64,000 nt of DNA from Agapanthus africanus (GCA_030015575.1 JASDDO010000026.1:69403433-69467432); one strand, 5' to 3'; positions 42,852-54,722 are shown, numbered from the stretch's first letter. The notes: generated by a model from the letters alone, not told the origin. Translations and numbers: made by a program.

Positions 42852-42923
42852 CATGTAGATAAGTCATAGAATGGTTATTCTCAGTTGCGAAATGTGCATC
42901 CAAACATGGCCCATATAAATCTT
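42852..42923 (-). CDS. Host gene exon, 72 bp
   Basis: Acceptor TATATACTTCAG, donor CATG-GTAGGC (minus strand). It codes for about 24 residues (LYGPCLDAHFATENNHSMTY) and ends one base into a Gly codon that is completed by the exon at 42,616. The intron between them is 235 bp (42,617-42,851). An in-frame TGA just upstream of the acceptor supports this start of the exon. Confidence 0.5.
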
Positions 42924-43004
42924 CTGAAGTATATAATCAGGATGACGAAAATTTGCATATTCAGGCCGAAGGTTAGATCTGCTCCTCATACTTCTATGAG
43001 GACT

Positions 43005-43927
43005 GATTGTGATAGAGATTTTGTGCGTATGAGTTTTTGAAATCAAAGAATTAATCGTAATCAAGAACGGTGTCGCTTGATAGCTAGCCGGTTGAGTACG
43101 GGTCGGTCCACAGGGAAAAAACGTGTATTTTCTAGTTTTTTTAACGAGTCAATTCCTATTTGTGGTAGCTTTTGATTTTCTATAAAAACTGAGGTTGAAA
43201 TTAATTTGGATTAAAACCTTGCAAGGGTTAGGATTAGGTTGGTTTGGAAAGTCAATTATTCTCACCGCTTTCTTTGCCCTAATTAAGAACTTTTAGGTAT
43301 TAAGATAATAGTTAGCAAAGGGGATTAGCACGACCAGGAAGAAATTAGGTTTCTTCCCTTTGGTCCTTGTCCTTCCTTTCTTAACTCTTAGCCCTAATTT
43401 CTATGGAAATCAAACACAACATGTCTTAATTAGGGAATCACCGCTACCTCGTGGAATAGGGTGCCGTAGTGAGCGGTGTGTGGTTGTTTGCATAGAGCCC
43501 TTACTTTAAAATATTGAACGGTCAAGAAAGGAGTGAGAGATTTTCATCTCTCAAATCTTCCCCAAATCTAACCCTAACAAGTGAGGAATTACTCATTCAT
43601 TATGGAATTAACAAAGGAATTCATTATAACTACGGCAGATAAAAAAATAGCGAGAAATAAAATTGCAGATAATAAGAAAGGCAAGATAAAAAAAACTTAC
43701 TTTTTATTGATGCACTTTTTGACAATTACAAGGAATGAAAATTTTAAACTAGGAAAATAAAAAGAGGCATGCTCCAAAAAGAGCTGTAGGCTTCCTATTT
43801 ATAGATAATAAAAACCCCACGGTTTACATCTGATCCACATCTAGAATTACAAAACTACCCTAAGAAAACCGGGTCAATGCACCGACTCCACTGACACATA
43901 CCGACACACGCCGACACGTGTACAACA
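43005..43927 (-). repeat. 3' LTR of the Athila-type element (truncated)
   Basis: Plus-strand start TGATTGTGATA; aligned with 52,987-53,896 along its length with scattered changes. After TGTACAACA the two LTRs part: here internal sequence follows, whereas the 5' copy continues with the GC-rich palindrome pair. The LTR start and the purine tract are therefore deleted. Confidence 0.82.
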
Positions 43928-44615
43928 AGATATTTTTTATTTTACGCAGCCTTAAGTAATTACAAAACCAGTGTTCATTTTTTTTATATCTTTTTATTCA
44001 CACTTATAATTTTATTTTCCTTCATACAAAGGATTTTAGACAAGAGCATTTCAAGGTATTCTCTACTATTCCAAGTTTCAAGGTGCGTGTTTGTGTAAGT
44101 TGTACGGTATATATTTTCAAAATTTAGACTTAAGCTTCGGAATTATTTTTCAGACTCACACTTCAATAAAAATTTCAATACTCTTCTCTTATTTTGATTT
44201 AGCTTAAGAAGTGAACTCAAAATTTACCTATTTCTAAGTAAACCACAAGGGCATATATTTTCTACCGTTAAATTTTAAGAAAGGTTATTTTTAGGGTTTT
44301 TAATTTACTAAGTTTATGATCTAGTTTTTCATAGCCAGTTAACCGTCTTGTCAAACTTAAATCAATTATGGTCAGAATTGAATTTTTCAATTTTTATAAT
44401 TTTTTTAAAAAAAATTCAATTTTTTTATTTGATATTTTTCGTTTTAAATTTTTTTTTCATATTTTCAATTTTTTTAATTTTTTTATAAAAATGCAATGCA
44501 GAATTAAACATGTAAAAGAAAAAGAAAAAATATATACAAAATTTTTTTAAAAATGCAATGCAATGATAACTATTTACAACCACCTCCTCCCCCAAACTTA
44601 CCAAAAGCAGTGACC
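43928..44615 (-). other. Non-coding region inside the 3' LTR of the Athila-type element
   Basis: No gene; long A/T runs. The first 180 bp match 26,590-26,765 of the young non-autonomous element on the opposite strand. Confidence 0.65.
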
Positions 44616-45573
44616 TCACTGCTCAGCCCCTTGCCGTACCCTTAAGCGTGAACGGGAACGCTCCTCCCTAGCCAGCAGGGTTCTGACCCCCGGCTCTATC
44701 TCTATCAGACACCGATCATACTCCCTCATCATCCCCCTCAACGCGTCAATCCTCCTAACGGCTCTTCTCATTAAACGTGCATGTTCAAAGGGGGTGAGCT
44801 CCTCTTCGCTCGCGGTCGAGCTGGAGCTAGGTGTTCTGGCGGGCACGTGTTCCGCCGGTTCTATTCGTGACCAAATATCAGTCAAGCGTGTATAGGACGT
44901 AGATACGCCCTCAATGAGAGGCCTGATGGGTATACCTCCATGCATGTAAAATTCAAATTCCTCCACAGGGAGGAAATGGCGACACAGCTGTGTCACTAAT
45001 ATGGGGCATAGGTAGTTCGTGGCCCTTTTGCCCGCACTAATTGAGTTAAGAAGAACCGTGCACATGTCGAATCTAGGATTCCTAGTTATAAGTGTGTACA
45101 CGATATGAAGTGACGGGGTGAAAAATGTGGTATTATGGGAACTCCCAAAAATATTGTTTTGTGCCCACCGGCACACAGTTAAAACATTAGCGAAAAGGGT
45201 TCTCATTTGCCTTCCTTTTCTTGGTTCTCTTGAGCAATCATTACCCATTAAAGGCATGTAATCTTCAAACTGAAGGGGTTGATCATGTACAGGTAACCCA
45301 GGGATCAAAGTGACTTCATGGATGAAGTCTCTGTCAATAATTATCTCCCTATCGCCCCCACATTAATTTGATAAAGCCATATTGTGCAAGACAGCCGTCT
45401 TCCATGCACTCGTAAAAATGAGTGACTAGATCTGGAAGGGCGTAACCATTTGGGTGATTATATATTAAAAAATTTCAGCCCATCCGTATTATTTCATCAG
45501 CAAAATAACTCCCATATATCGTGTGTGAAAAGATCTGTGAGAAATCACGTTCTAACTGCATATTTTGTGCCAT
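44616..45573 (-). pseudogene. Extra ORF after pol in the Athila-type element
   Basis: The open part is 230 residues (45,308-44,616). Upstream, in another frame and with a stop, the protein can be followed to a Met at 45,573 (MAQNMQLERDFSQIF). The core (FTPSLHIVYTLIT, ISAGKRATNYLCPILVTQLC) resembles the putative plant transposon protein family often found in Athila and related elements; the C-terminal part is helical and Arg/Glu-rich. It sits where other Athila elements have the env-like ORF, but I see no signal peptide or membrane segment, so I do not call it env. Function unknown. Confidence 0.55.
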
Positions 45574-46074
45574 CACAGATAATCTACAGATCTAAAAAAA
45601 TTAAACAGAGAGGAGTTTAGAGATCGAACCGCCTCTAAAAATTTCAGAGGGTGACGCAGCAGGGACGCGGAGGAAGCGCGGCAAGAAGGGGATTCGGCGG
45701 CGGATCAGCACGGCGCAATGGAGCGATCTCCCTGACTTTGCTGCGGCGGCGGCTAGGGCTTTCTGAGGAGATTGTGTTTTTTAGGGTTATGAAAACAGAG
45801 GGGTCAGGTATTATTTATAGGGAAGGCGTGTTGGTTATTTGCAAAAAAACCCTCTTAAAAAGAGGAAATTATTTGCAAATAAAAATTTATTTTTATTTTA
45901 TTAAATCTGGAAATTTACAAAAACACCCAAAAAATTTCTTTTTTTATTTTCAATTTTTATTTTATTTTTTATGTTATTTTTTTTTATAAAATTACAAATG
46001 ATACATATCCCCAAACTTATTTGAAACAATGTTTTTGGTTAGACGATCAAAATTTAGGGGTAAATAGAGGAGGA
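45574..46074 (-). other. Spacer between the extra ORF and pol of the Athila-type element
   Basis: About 0.5 kb without a supported gene; GC-rich near 45,650-45,770 and A/T-rich near 45,880-46,000. The 112-residue plus-strand ORF here has low-complexity ends and no homology I recognise. Confidence 0.5.
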
Positions 46075-49000
46075 TTAGTCAGTGTAGATCGGCTCCTGCA
46101 AAAACATGAGCTCCTCCGAAGGGTCCGCAGTAAGGAACGGCTTAAGTCGATGTCCGTTTACTTTAAACAGTGTACCGTCTTCCGGGTATTCTAGATCTAC
46201 CGCACCGTGCGGATATACAGTGTGTATCATAAATGGCCATTTCCATCGAGATTTGAGCTTGCCGGGATGGAAATATAACCGAGTATCGTAAAGCAAAACC
46301 TATTGACCAGGTTTGAACGTCTTGCGCATAAGGTGTTTATCATGGAACACCTTCGTTTGGTTTTTAACAATTACCGCGTTCTCATAGGCCTCATCCCGCA
46401 GCTCGTCTAATTCATTCAATTGCAGCTTTGTATTGCTGTCCGCATCTCCCAAAGATAGGTTTAACTCTTTAATTGCCCAAAATGCCTTGTGCTCTATTTC
46501 AACAAGAAGGTAGCAAGCCTTTCTATAAATAAGCCTGTATGGAGACATACCAAGATCGGTCTTATAGGCAGTACGGAATGCCCATAGTGTATCAATCAGT
46601 TTTGATGACCAATCTTTACGGTTTTTGGAAACTGTTTTCTCCAATATTTGTTTAATCTGCCGATTCAAAATCTCGGCTTGCCCACAAGTTTGGGGATGAT
46701 ATGGCGTTGACAGTTTGTGAGTAATGGAGTATTTGCGCATTAAGAACTCAAAAGTCCTATTACAAAAGTGAGATCCATTATCACTGATAATCACGCGAGG
46801 ATGCCCAAACCGCGAAAAAATATTTTCTTTGAGAAATCTAACGACAACCTTGTTGTCATTAGTTCGGTTGGACACAGCCTCGACCCATTTTGAAAAATAG
46901 TCAACAGCAAGTAGAATATACATGTTCCCAAAAGAGTTGGGAAATGGTCCCATGAAGTCTATTCCCCAAACATCAAAAATTTCAACAACCAAAATTGGTT
47001 GGAGCGGTATTTCATTTCTCCGAGATATCCGGCCCAAGTGTTGGCACCAGGAACATGTCTTGCAGTATTCGTATGCATCTTTAAAAAGTCGTGGCCAGTA
47101 GAAGCCACACTGCAAGATTTTTTCTGCTGCCTTTTTGGGGCCAAAATGCCCGCCACACGCTTGATCGTGGCAGAATGACATCGCACTCTTAAACTCGTTG
47201 TCGGGGATACACCGGCGAATGTTTTGGTCGGAACAGTATTTAAAGAGATATTGTTCATCCCAGTAAAAATGTTTTACCTGGGATAGGAATCGGAGTCTGT
47301 CCTGATCCGACCAATCGTTTGGTATCAGTCCGGTGGCCAAATAATTTACGATATCCGTGAACCAAGGTTTGCATGACACGGTTAAGAGCTGCTCATCTGG
47401 AAAAACGTCTCTAATAGGAGTTTGAAGTGTAGGCGAAGAAAGAAGTTGTGAAAGGTGGTCGGCGACTACGTTTTCACATCCTCTCTTGTCTCTTATGACA
47501 AGGTCAAATTTTTGTAGTAAGAGGATCCAACGTATTAGCTGAGATTTAGCATCCTTCTTCGCGAAAAGATGGCGAAGAGCTGAGTGGTCCGTGTAAACTA
47601 TGACTGGAGAGCCGATTAAATAGGGCCTGGATTTTTCTAGTGCAAACACAACGGCTAAGAATTCTTTTTCAGTTGTTGTGTAATTTAATTGGGCCTCGTT
47701 TAATGTTCGGCTAGCATAATAAATTATGCGCGGCATCTTATTAATGTGTTGTCCAAGGACAGCACCAATGGCGAAATCAGATACATCGCACATAATTTCA
47801 AATGGATGCGTCCAGTCGGGAGAAGAAAGAATGGGCGCAGAAATAAGTGAGTGTTTCAATGACTCGAACGCTTTCATGCAGGTTGAGTCAAAATCAAAAG
47901 TGATGTCCTTGGCCAATAAAAGAGTCAAAGGTCTAGCTATCTTACTAAAATCCTTGATGAACCGTCTATAAAAACCGGTATGGCCAAGGAAGGCTCGAAT
48001 GTCTTTGATACACTTAGGAGGAGGAAGATTGGAAATGACTTCAATCTTAGCTTTATCAACCTCAATGCCGTTTTGCGAGATGATATGTCCTAAGAAAATA
48101 CCCTCTCGTACCATAAAGTGGCACTTCTCCCAATTTAAAGTGAGGTTCTTATCCCTACAATGGGTAAGAACCGTGTCTAAGTGTAGCAAACACTCATCAA
48201 AGAAGTCGCCGAAAAAGAAGAAATCATCCATAAAAATATCCAAAAATTTTTCCACCATGTCTGAAAAGATGCCCATCATACACCGCTGGAAAGTAGCGGG
48301 TGTGTTGCATAACCCAAAGGACATGCGACGGTAAGCGAATGTACCGAAAGGACAAGTAAATGTGGTCTTATTTTGGTCTTTTTCGGCGATGGGAACTTGA
48401 TTATAACCGGAGTAGCCATCCAAAAAGCAGTAAAATTCATGCCCAGCCAATCTAACTAGCATTTGGTCAATAAAAGGTAACGGAAAGTGGTCTTTCTGTG
48501 TCGCCGTGTTGAGTTTTCGATAATCGATGCAAACTCGCCACCCAGTTTGGGTGCAAGTAGGTATTAACTCATTCGCCTCATTAGTTACGACCGCTATGCC
48601 CGATTTCTTTGGGACAACGTGAATGGGGCTAACCCACTGGCTATCAGAGATAGGGTAAATGATACCACTATCAAGACATTTTACAATCTCCTTTTTAACA
48701 GCCTCCTTCATTATGGAGTTGAGGCGTCTCTGTGGATCCCTTACTGGCTTGGCATCATCCATCATATGTATATGATGTTCAACTATGAGGGGACTAATCC
48801 CCTTGATGTCCGCCATAATCCAGCTAAAATCTTGCCGATTATTTTGTAAGACTGTAAAAAGGACTTTTTCTTGCTTGGGGGCTAGAGATGCCGATATGAT
48901 AACAGGAAGGGTCTCATTCTCACCTAAGTAAGCGTATTTAAGGTGAAACTGCAATAGCTTGAATTCGAGTTTTGGAGGTGAAACAATTGAAGGTAAAATT

Positions 49001-49137
49001 GGTGAAACTGTCTCGAACTCGAAGGATTCCAATAATGGTTCAAAGCGAGTGTAGGCAACCGAGTCGGATGGTTCAGCTAACTCATCCGAAAATTCAAAGG
49101 ACCCAAACTCGGGTGGTGAGTCTTCAAAATCGTGCAA
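46075..49137 (-). pseudogene. Athila-type reverse transcriptase, RNase H and integrase
   Basis: 945 residues are open from 49,137 to 46,300, and after one TAG (KPGQ-stop) the frame runs on to 46,075. Reverse transcriptase has [22 protein letters not shown] and the catalytic FMDDFFFFG. RNase H has [28 protein letters not shown] and [10 protein letters not shown]. Integrase has [21 protein letters not shown] in [10 protein letters not shown] in IISDNGSHF and E in GQAEILNRQ, and ends with the domain HRLKPFL. Apart from the one stop it looks intact. It is in the same frame as the protease, from which it is separated by one TAG. Confidence 0.93.
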
Positions 49138-49257
49138 AAAATTGAAACGCTCATAATCGTTATCAGGTGTAAAAACTGTGTCAGATTCAAGGAGGAACGC
49201 ACTAGTGGCGTCAAAACTGTTGTGATCGAACAGGAATTTTTCGAGCTCACAATCCTC

Positions 49258-49695
49258 CTACGTGATCTCTTGGATCGAGCAAACATCAAGTATATTAGCA
49301 TTAGGCTCGGAGGGCTGATTCCCCAACTTAAAAATGTTGAGTTCAATTGTCATAGTTCCAAAAGATAGGTTCATCGAACCATTTCGACAATTGATCACCG
49401 CATTAGAAGTCGCAAGGAATGGTCGATCGAGTATCACCGGAATTTGACTCCAGGGGTTAGCTACAGGCTGTGTATTCATAACAATGAAATCAATGGGAAA
49501 AATGAAATCCCCTACTTTAATTAACACATCCTCTAACTCACCCCTAGGATGGGTGATAGATCGGTCGGCCATTTGGAGAGTACAATGTGTGGGTTTAAGC
49601 TCTCCAACGCCTAATTGTTCATATACTGAATAGGGTAGCAAATTAACACTAGCACCAAGATCTAAAAGTGCGTGATTGATGTTCTTATCCCCCAA
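49258..49695 (-). pseudogene. Athila-type protease
   Basis: 145 residues. The active-site block is LLDLGASVNLLPYSVYEQLG, followed by VLIKVGDFIFPIDFIV and PVILDRPFLATSNAVI, all Athila-type. The frame differs from the upstream gag frame because of a GGGGG run (about 49,691) where GGGG would restore ISITIGDKN; I read this as a single-base insertion. A TAG near 49,260 then ends the ORF and the frame goes on into reverse transcriptase. Confidence 0.87.
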
Positions 49696-50947
49696 TTGTT
49701 ATTGAAATTGTAGGACGGCCAGGGTCTTTATGTTTTTGGGATAAAGGTTGGGTAAGAGCATCACTTACCGCACTAGCCACGAATACTTTCTTGGGTACCC
49801 GCGACTTCCTTTTCTTGGTGTATAAATCCTTTAAGATTTTAGCGTAAGAAGGGACTTGTTGGATTGCATCCAAGAGAGGTATGTTAATGCTAACCTGTTT
49901 GAATAACTCCACAATCATCTCCATTTGTGGAGTTTGTTTATTGGATCTCAACCTGTTTGAAAATGGAACATTTTGAAAATTTGTTGAGTCCAATATTTGT
50001 GGAGTAGATTGCGGAGTTGGAACGGATCCTAGTGTTGGTGTTTTCGTGGAATGAGATGTGGGTCCGTTCGAATTAGAAGAAGTAGAGCCTTGTGAAGAAT
50101 GAAGAACAGGCTCTGACAAAGAAGAAGATGATGAAGAAGATGAAGAAGCGGTGGCCGGGGTTTCATCACTAATACCCACATTATTGTGCAACACTCTTCC
50201 AGATCTCAACGTAGTCACAGCATTTACATTATGATTTTGTTGTTCATAAGCAACATGTGCGTTGCGTGTGTTACCGGGATTTGGCAATGGTTGAGACGGA
50301 AGCTTTCACTTTTCTCGCTCGCTTAACGCAGCATTCAGTTGTGCAATTTGAGCCTCAATTGATTTGATGTTCTGATCATGTGAAACACTGTGTTGCACCA
50401 AAGACTGAATGGAAGACTGGATGCTTGCTGAGGATTGTGTAGATTCTTTTAAAAACGCATCTAGACTTCGTTCTAGCGAGAAAACCTTATCGTTATTCGG
50501 CTGAATAAAATTGTTTTGAAGATAAGAGTTGTTTGGTACAAAATTGTTCATTTGGTTTGGGTAAGGTTGGGGTTGGAAAGGTTGCTGATATTGAGTTTGT
50601 TAAGGGGCTCGTTGTTGTGGAGGAGGCCTTTGAAAGTTATTATTGCCTTGGAATTGTTGTTGATTTTGATTCCAAGCAAAATTTGGGTGGCTCCTCCAAC
50701 CAGGATTGTAAGTTGAAGAGTATGGATCATTTCTTTGTCTTTGCTGAAAGACAGCATTGACTTGATCTTGTCCTTGAACAGGTGGATTGTAAGGACACTC
50801 TTCAGTAAGATGGGACGGATCCAAACAACAAGCGCAAATAGTGCGTGGGGGTAAAGCTGGGGCAGGAGAAGGCGATGAAAATTTGCTCTCAATTGCTTCC
50901 AGTTTTTTCGTGAGTGTAGCCATTTCGGCCTTCATTGCAATCGACAT
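49685..50947 (-). pseudogene. Athila-type Gag C-terminal part with zinc knuckle
   Basis: Three pieces in one frame (50,947-50,600, 50,551-50,306, 50,287-49,685) separated by stops. The first has CACCLDPSHLTEEC, a C-X2-C-X4-H-X4-C knuckle, then a Gln/Asn/Pro-rich stretch. The second is a helical region (LERSLDAFLKESTQSS). The third has TTLRSGRVL, a common Athila block, a Ser run and KILKDLYTKKRK before the protease. Confidence 0.8.
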
Positions 50948-50999
50948 ATCAAGTTGATGTATGCTGCCCTAGACTGACCTGATGAAGTAGATGAAGTGG

Positions 51000-51821
51000 T
51001 CTTAGTGCTTTCCTACTGAAGTGTTTGTTCAGCAGATCGTCGAGAAATTGCCAGGCTTCCTCGCTTGATTTTGTAAGAAAGTGACCTTGACAAATGGTTT
51101 CCAACAACTGCTTAGTTGCTGGATTCAGTCGTTCGTATAAAGTTTGGCAAAGTTGTCAATTCTCGATACCGTGGTGAGGACACTGAACAAGAAGGTCTTT
51201 AAATCTTTCAAAACACTTCCAAAAAGGTTCGGAAGGAAGCTGGGAAAATTGAATAATTTCATTGCGAATTCTCGCGGTCTTGTGGTGTGGGTAAAACTTT
51301 TTTAGAAAAGCCTTAACAAACTCTTCCCAATTTTTTTTGGAGTGTGATATTGTGCTATAAAACCATTTTTTAGCTAGGTCACATAAAATGAATGGAATGA
51401 CGCGTAGCCTTATAGCATCATTAGAAAGTTGTGTGGTCTTCATCATTGCGCAAACATTCTGTAATTTGTTAATGAAGATGTAGGCATCTTCGAATTCTAG
51501 CCCGTGAAATTTAGGCAACATATTGATGAAGTGAGGTTTTAATTTCAAAGTTATCCCATTAGCCGGTGGAAGTGAAAGACAAGTGGGAAGTGCTGTGCGG
51601 ACGGGATAGAAAAGATCCTGGAGCGCGATTCGTTGGGGCGCTTCGACAGGAGGTAAAGGATTGTTAGGATTGAATCCCGACATCTCCTTAGAAGATGATG
51701 AATTAGAAGGTGAAGGTAAAGAAGTGGAGGGAATTTCGACTTCGGAGTCGAAAGCGTCGTCAGTAGGCACTAACGAGACACGGACTAAGCGGGCGCTAGT
51801 GTCCTTAGTCCAATCGGACAT
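51000..51821 (-). pseudogene. Athila-type Gag N-terminal part
   Basis: 221 residues from Met 51,821 to a TGA at 51,156, continuing in frame to about 51,010 (QLCQTLYERLNP, AWQFLDDLL). The Gag domain shows LKLKPHFINMLPKFHGLE, AKKWFYST and WEEFVKAFLKKFYPHHKT. A frameshift near 51,030 leads to the knuckle-containing part. Confidence 0.87.
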
Positions 51822-52966
51822 ACACTAAAGAGATGTAGTGTAGTCAAAAGGTAAAAATAGAAGGTGGGGGTAAGAAAACGTCAATGAGAGAAAGTGAGGT
51901 GCAAGTGGATTTCTAGCGACAAATTGGCAAGTTTTTGTAAAAATTTGTTTTGTGGTTTTTTTTATAAGGAGTTTTTGCAAAAAGATTTTTTTTATAAGGA
52001 GCTTAGACACACTTTCAAGCAATCACAGTATACACAATCAAGCCTAGAGCCAGGGTCTCCTAAGTCAACTAGACTGCTCCTAACTGTTCCAAAGGGTAAG
52101 TTGTGACATTCTCAAATCGCCTCTTCACCGCCAATTGTGGCCAGGTAAGCACAAGTAAAGAAAGGAGTGATCCGCTCACGAATCACTGTGAGACGGGCCT
52201 TTTAAAATTACCTTTCCCACTTGTCTAGCCTAGGCACCACAAAGTCTGGTTTAGATAAACGATCGATGCCTACAACTTTTCCTTTGTCCTAATGAGCGCG
52301 ACAGTCCTTATTGGCCGAGTCTAATATTTTTTCATTAACTCGAAGGTTGATGTAAAATACTTTTTGTGATTTTTGGAGTCCTAGGAAGGGTAATGAAATC
52401 CTCACTCAATCTGGATTGGTGTTAAAGCCCCTTAAAAGTCCGTTTTAAAAATGCAAAGCAGTAAACACACAAAAATCCAAAACACTTGCCAAAATTTTTT
52501 TTTATTGCGGCGCAAAGAATCTTGCACAAAATCAAGTTATTGGAGAATGGGGAGAAGTTTTGCGCAAAGAACCCTGCAGGAAAATTTTTCAGAGAAGATC
52601 AGAGGGCAGAAGAGAGGAAAAGAATGCTTACAGAGAAGATTCCACTTGCTGACGTCACCACCACGCGGCGGTTCCGCGGTCAAAAACGGGAAAGTGCGGC
52701 GCTTCCGCGGTTGCAAAGTTGACTCAGGCCTCCAAACTTCTTCTGTTGTCTGTTGTGGTTCTCCTCTGTTTATTCAGATCTGCTGTTTGCTGTTTTGTCC
52801 ACTGGAGTTTTCCAGATCTGAATCTGTTCGTCTTTCCGATCCTGCACAATTCACACGAAAACCCTTCAAAAAATAACAAGATGATAAATTTTTTTTATTT
52901 TTTAGTTTTTATGATTTTTTTAATTTTTAATTAACTCAAAATTACAAAAAGAAAATAACTACGCCA
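51822..52966 (-). other. Leader of the Athila-type element
   Basis: About 1.1 kb between primer site and gag without a supported gene. On the minus strand, about 52,295-52,095 holds the module shared with the chromovirus-like LTR (words CATCGATCGTTTATCTAAAC and GGCCACAATTGGCGGTGAAG). Short plus-strand ORFs here (52,451-52,876) have no recognisable features. Confidence 0.7.
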
Positions 52967-52984
52967 ACCCCGGCAACGGCGTCA
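52967..52984 (-). other. Primer binding site of the Athila-type element
   Basis: Minus strand TGACGCCGTTGCCGGGGT, 2 bp after the LTR end; one base differs from the usual TGGCGCC start. Confidence 0.88.
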
Positions 52985-52986
52985 TT

Positions 52987-53946
52987 TGATTGTGATAAAG
53001 ATTTTGTGCGTATGCGTTTTTGAAATCAAAGAATTAACCGCAATCAAGAACAGTGTCACTTGGTAGCTAGCCGGTTGAGTACGGGTCGGTCCACAAGGAA
53101 AAACATGTATTTTCTAGTTGTTTTAACGAGTCAATTCCTATTTGTGGTAGGTTTTGATTTTCTATAAAAACTGAGGTTAAAATTAATTTGGATTAAAACC
53201 TTGCTAGGGTTAGGATTAGGTTGGTTTGGAAAATCAATTATTTTCACCGCTTTCTTTGCCCTAATTAAGAACTTTTAGGTGTTAAGGTAATAGTTAACAA
53301 AGAGGATTGGCACGACCAGTAAGAAACTAGGTTTCTTCCCTTTGGTTCTTGTCCTTCCTTTCTTAACTCTTAGCCCTAACCTCTATGGAAATTAAACACA
53401 AGGAAATCACCGCTACCTCGTGGGATAGAGTGCCGTAGTGAGCGGTGTGTGGTTGTTTGCATAGAGCCCTTACTTTAAAATATTGAACGGGAAAGAAAGG
53501 GGTGAGAGATTTTCATCTCTCAAACCTTCCCCAAATCTAGCCCTAACAAGTGAGGAACTACTCACTCATTAGGGAATTAACAAAGAAATTCATTATAACT
53601 ACGGCAGATAAAAAAATAGCGAGAAATAAAATTGCAGATAATAAGAAAGGCAAGATAAAAAAAACTTACTTTTTATTGATGCACTCTTTGACAATTACAA
53701 GGAATGAAAATTTTAAACTAGGAAAATAAAAAGAGGCATGCTACAAAAAGAGCTGTAGGCTTCCTATTTATAGATAATAGAAATCTCAGGGTTTACATCT
53801 GATCCACATCTAGAATTACAAAACTACCCTAAGAAAACCGGATCAATGCACTGACTCCACCGATACGTACCGACACGCGTCGACACGTGTACAACACGGC
53901 CGCGGATCCGCGGCCATAAGCCTTGTTTGGCCGCGGATCCGCGGCC
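52987..53946 (-). repeat. 5' LTR of the Athila-type element, outer end not resolved
   Basis: Matches the 3' LTR from 52,987 to 53,896. Beyond that it has two perfect palindromes GGCCGCGGATCCGCGGCC (53,898-53,915 and 53,929-53,946), spaced 31 bp like the pair in the LTR of the young element, so the LTR must extend further, to somewhere before about 54,370. Confidence 0.7.
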
Positions 53947-54369
53947 ATCTTGAGTGAACTTTGGCTCATTTCTTCAGGGTTGCTTTCTGTTGCTATTTTC
54001 TTCTATTTTCTTCACTTGGTTCTTCAGAATCTTTTCTAGTTTTCTTCCAGATTTCCACAGTGCAGAATGTTATGGATTTTTACCGTTCGCTTCGTGTTGA
54101 AGTCTTGAATCTTATGCTGCCTTTGTACTTGGTGCAATCGAATCGTTTTTCTGATCTTCGTTTGTTCCTTAAACTGTAGGCGGCATCATAAAAATTCTTC
54201 TATTTGTTGGTCGTAGTCTCACTTTTGTAGCGTCTTTCACCATTTTCACTGTATTGTTCTGAGAACCTATAAACTGCAACTATTTAGCAGATATGAATCA
54301 AAAGCACCTATTCATTTGTAAAATGATTAAGAATAGGAAATATAATAATGCAAAATTATGATATGAACA
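53947..54369. other. Unresolved junction of the Athila-type LTR with host intron
   Basis: No gene was recognised. It must contain the outer end of the 5' LTR and intron sequence. The expected duplication word (AGGAC, from 43,000-43,004) was not found. Confidence 0.4.
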
Positions 54370-54722
54370 AGGAGCCTCTTTTGTCTCTTGGAGCTCAGGA
54401 TGCTCAAAATTTGTTAGCGGAAGAAAAGACAACGAAGAACTGGAGTTTGCAAACCCATCAATAATGCGCTGGTTCCCTTGAAGAACTTGTGCATTCTTCC
54501 ATTCGCTAAATCCTCTTGCACCTTCAGCATATTGATTAATTCTAGCAAACTCGCCCATGTCGATGGGAGAAAAATTGTTCTGAGCAGGGATGAAAGGGGT
54601 ACTGAAGTTGGGTGGGGCAGCAATGTTTAGACCAAGATTTGGGACTCCATGGAAGTTCTGAAAACTATAATGGTTTCCAAATGCACTTGTATAAGGATGG
54701 TTCATTAACAGTGAACTCCATT
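54370..54722 (-). CDS. Host gene exon, Asn/Pro/Phe-rich segment
   Basis: Acceptor TTATACTTTCAG (minus strand) puts the exon start at 54,722. The frame codes for about 115 residues rich in Asn, Pro, Phe and Ser (for example MNHPYTSAFGNHYSFQNFHG and IDMGEFARINQYAEGARG). It starts two bases into a codon. I could not fix the donor; coding character fades near 54,370. Composition and strand fit the exons at 42.3-42.9 kb, so I assign it to the same gene with the Athila-type element in between. This is inference; no domain was recognised. Confidence 0.45.

Larger units (their letters stand above)
43005..53946 (-). mobile_element. Athila-type Ty3/gypsy element, minus strand, nearly complete but decayed
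   Basis: On the minus strand: 5' LTR (52,987 rightward, outer end unresolved beyond 53,946), primer site TGACGCCGTTGCCGGGGT, gag, protease, reverse transcriptase, RNase H, integrase, an extra ORF, and a 3' LTR (43,927-43,005). The primer site, the protease block DLGASVNLLPYSVYEQLG and the FMDD motif are Athila features. It lies in an intron of the host gene, upstream of the exon at 42,852. The 3' LTR has lost its outer part by deletion, and no clear target duplication was found. Confidence 0.87.

Noticed and set aside
43000-43004. AGGAC as target duplication of the Athila-type element
   Set aside because: No matching word was found at the other end, which is unresolved and probably altered by deletion.
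44616-45308. Athila env gene
   Set aside because: The position fits, but no signal peptide, membrane segment or cleavage site is visible.
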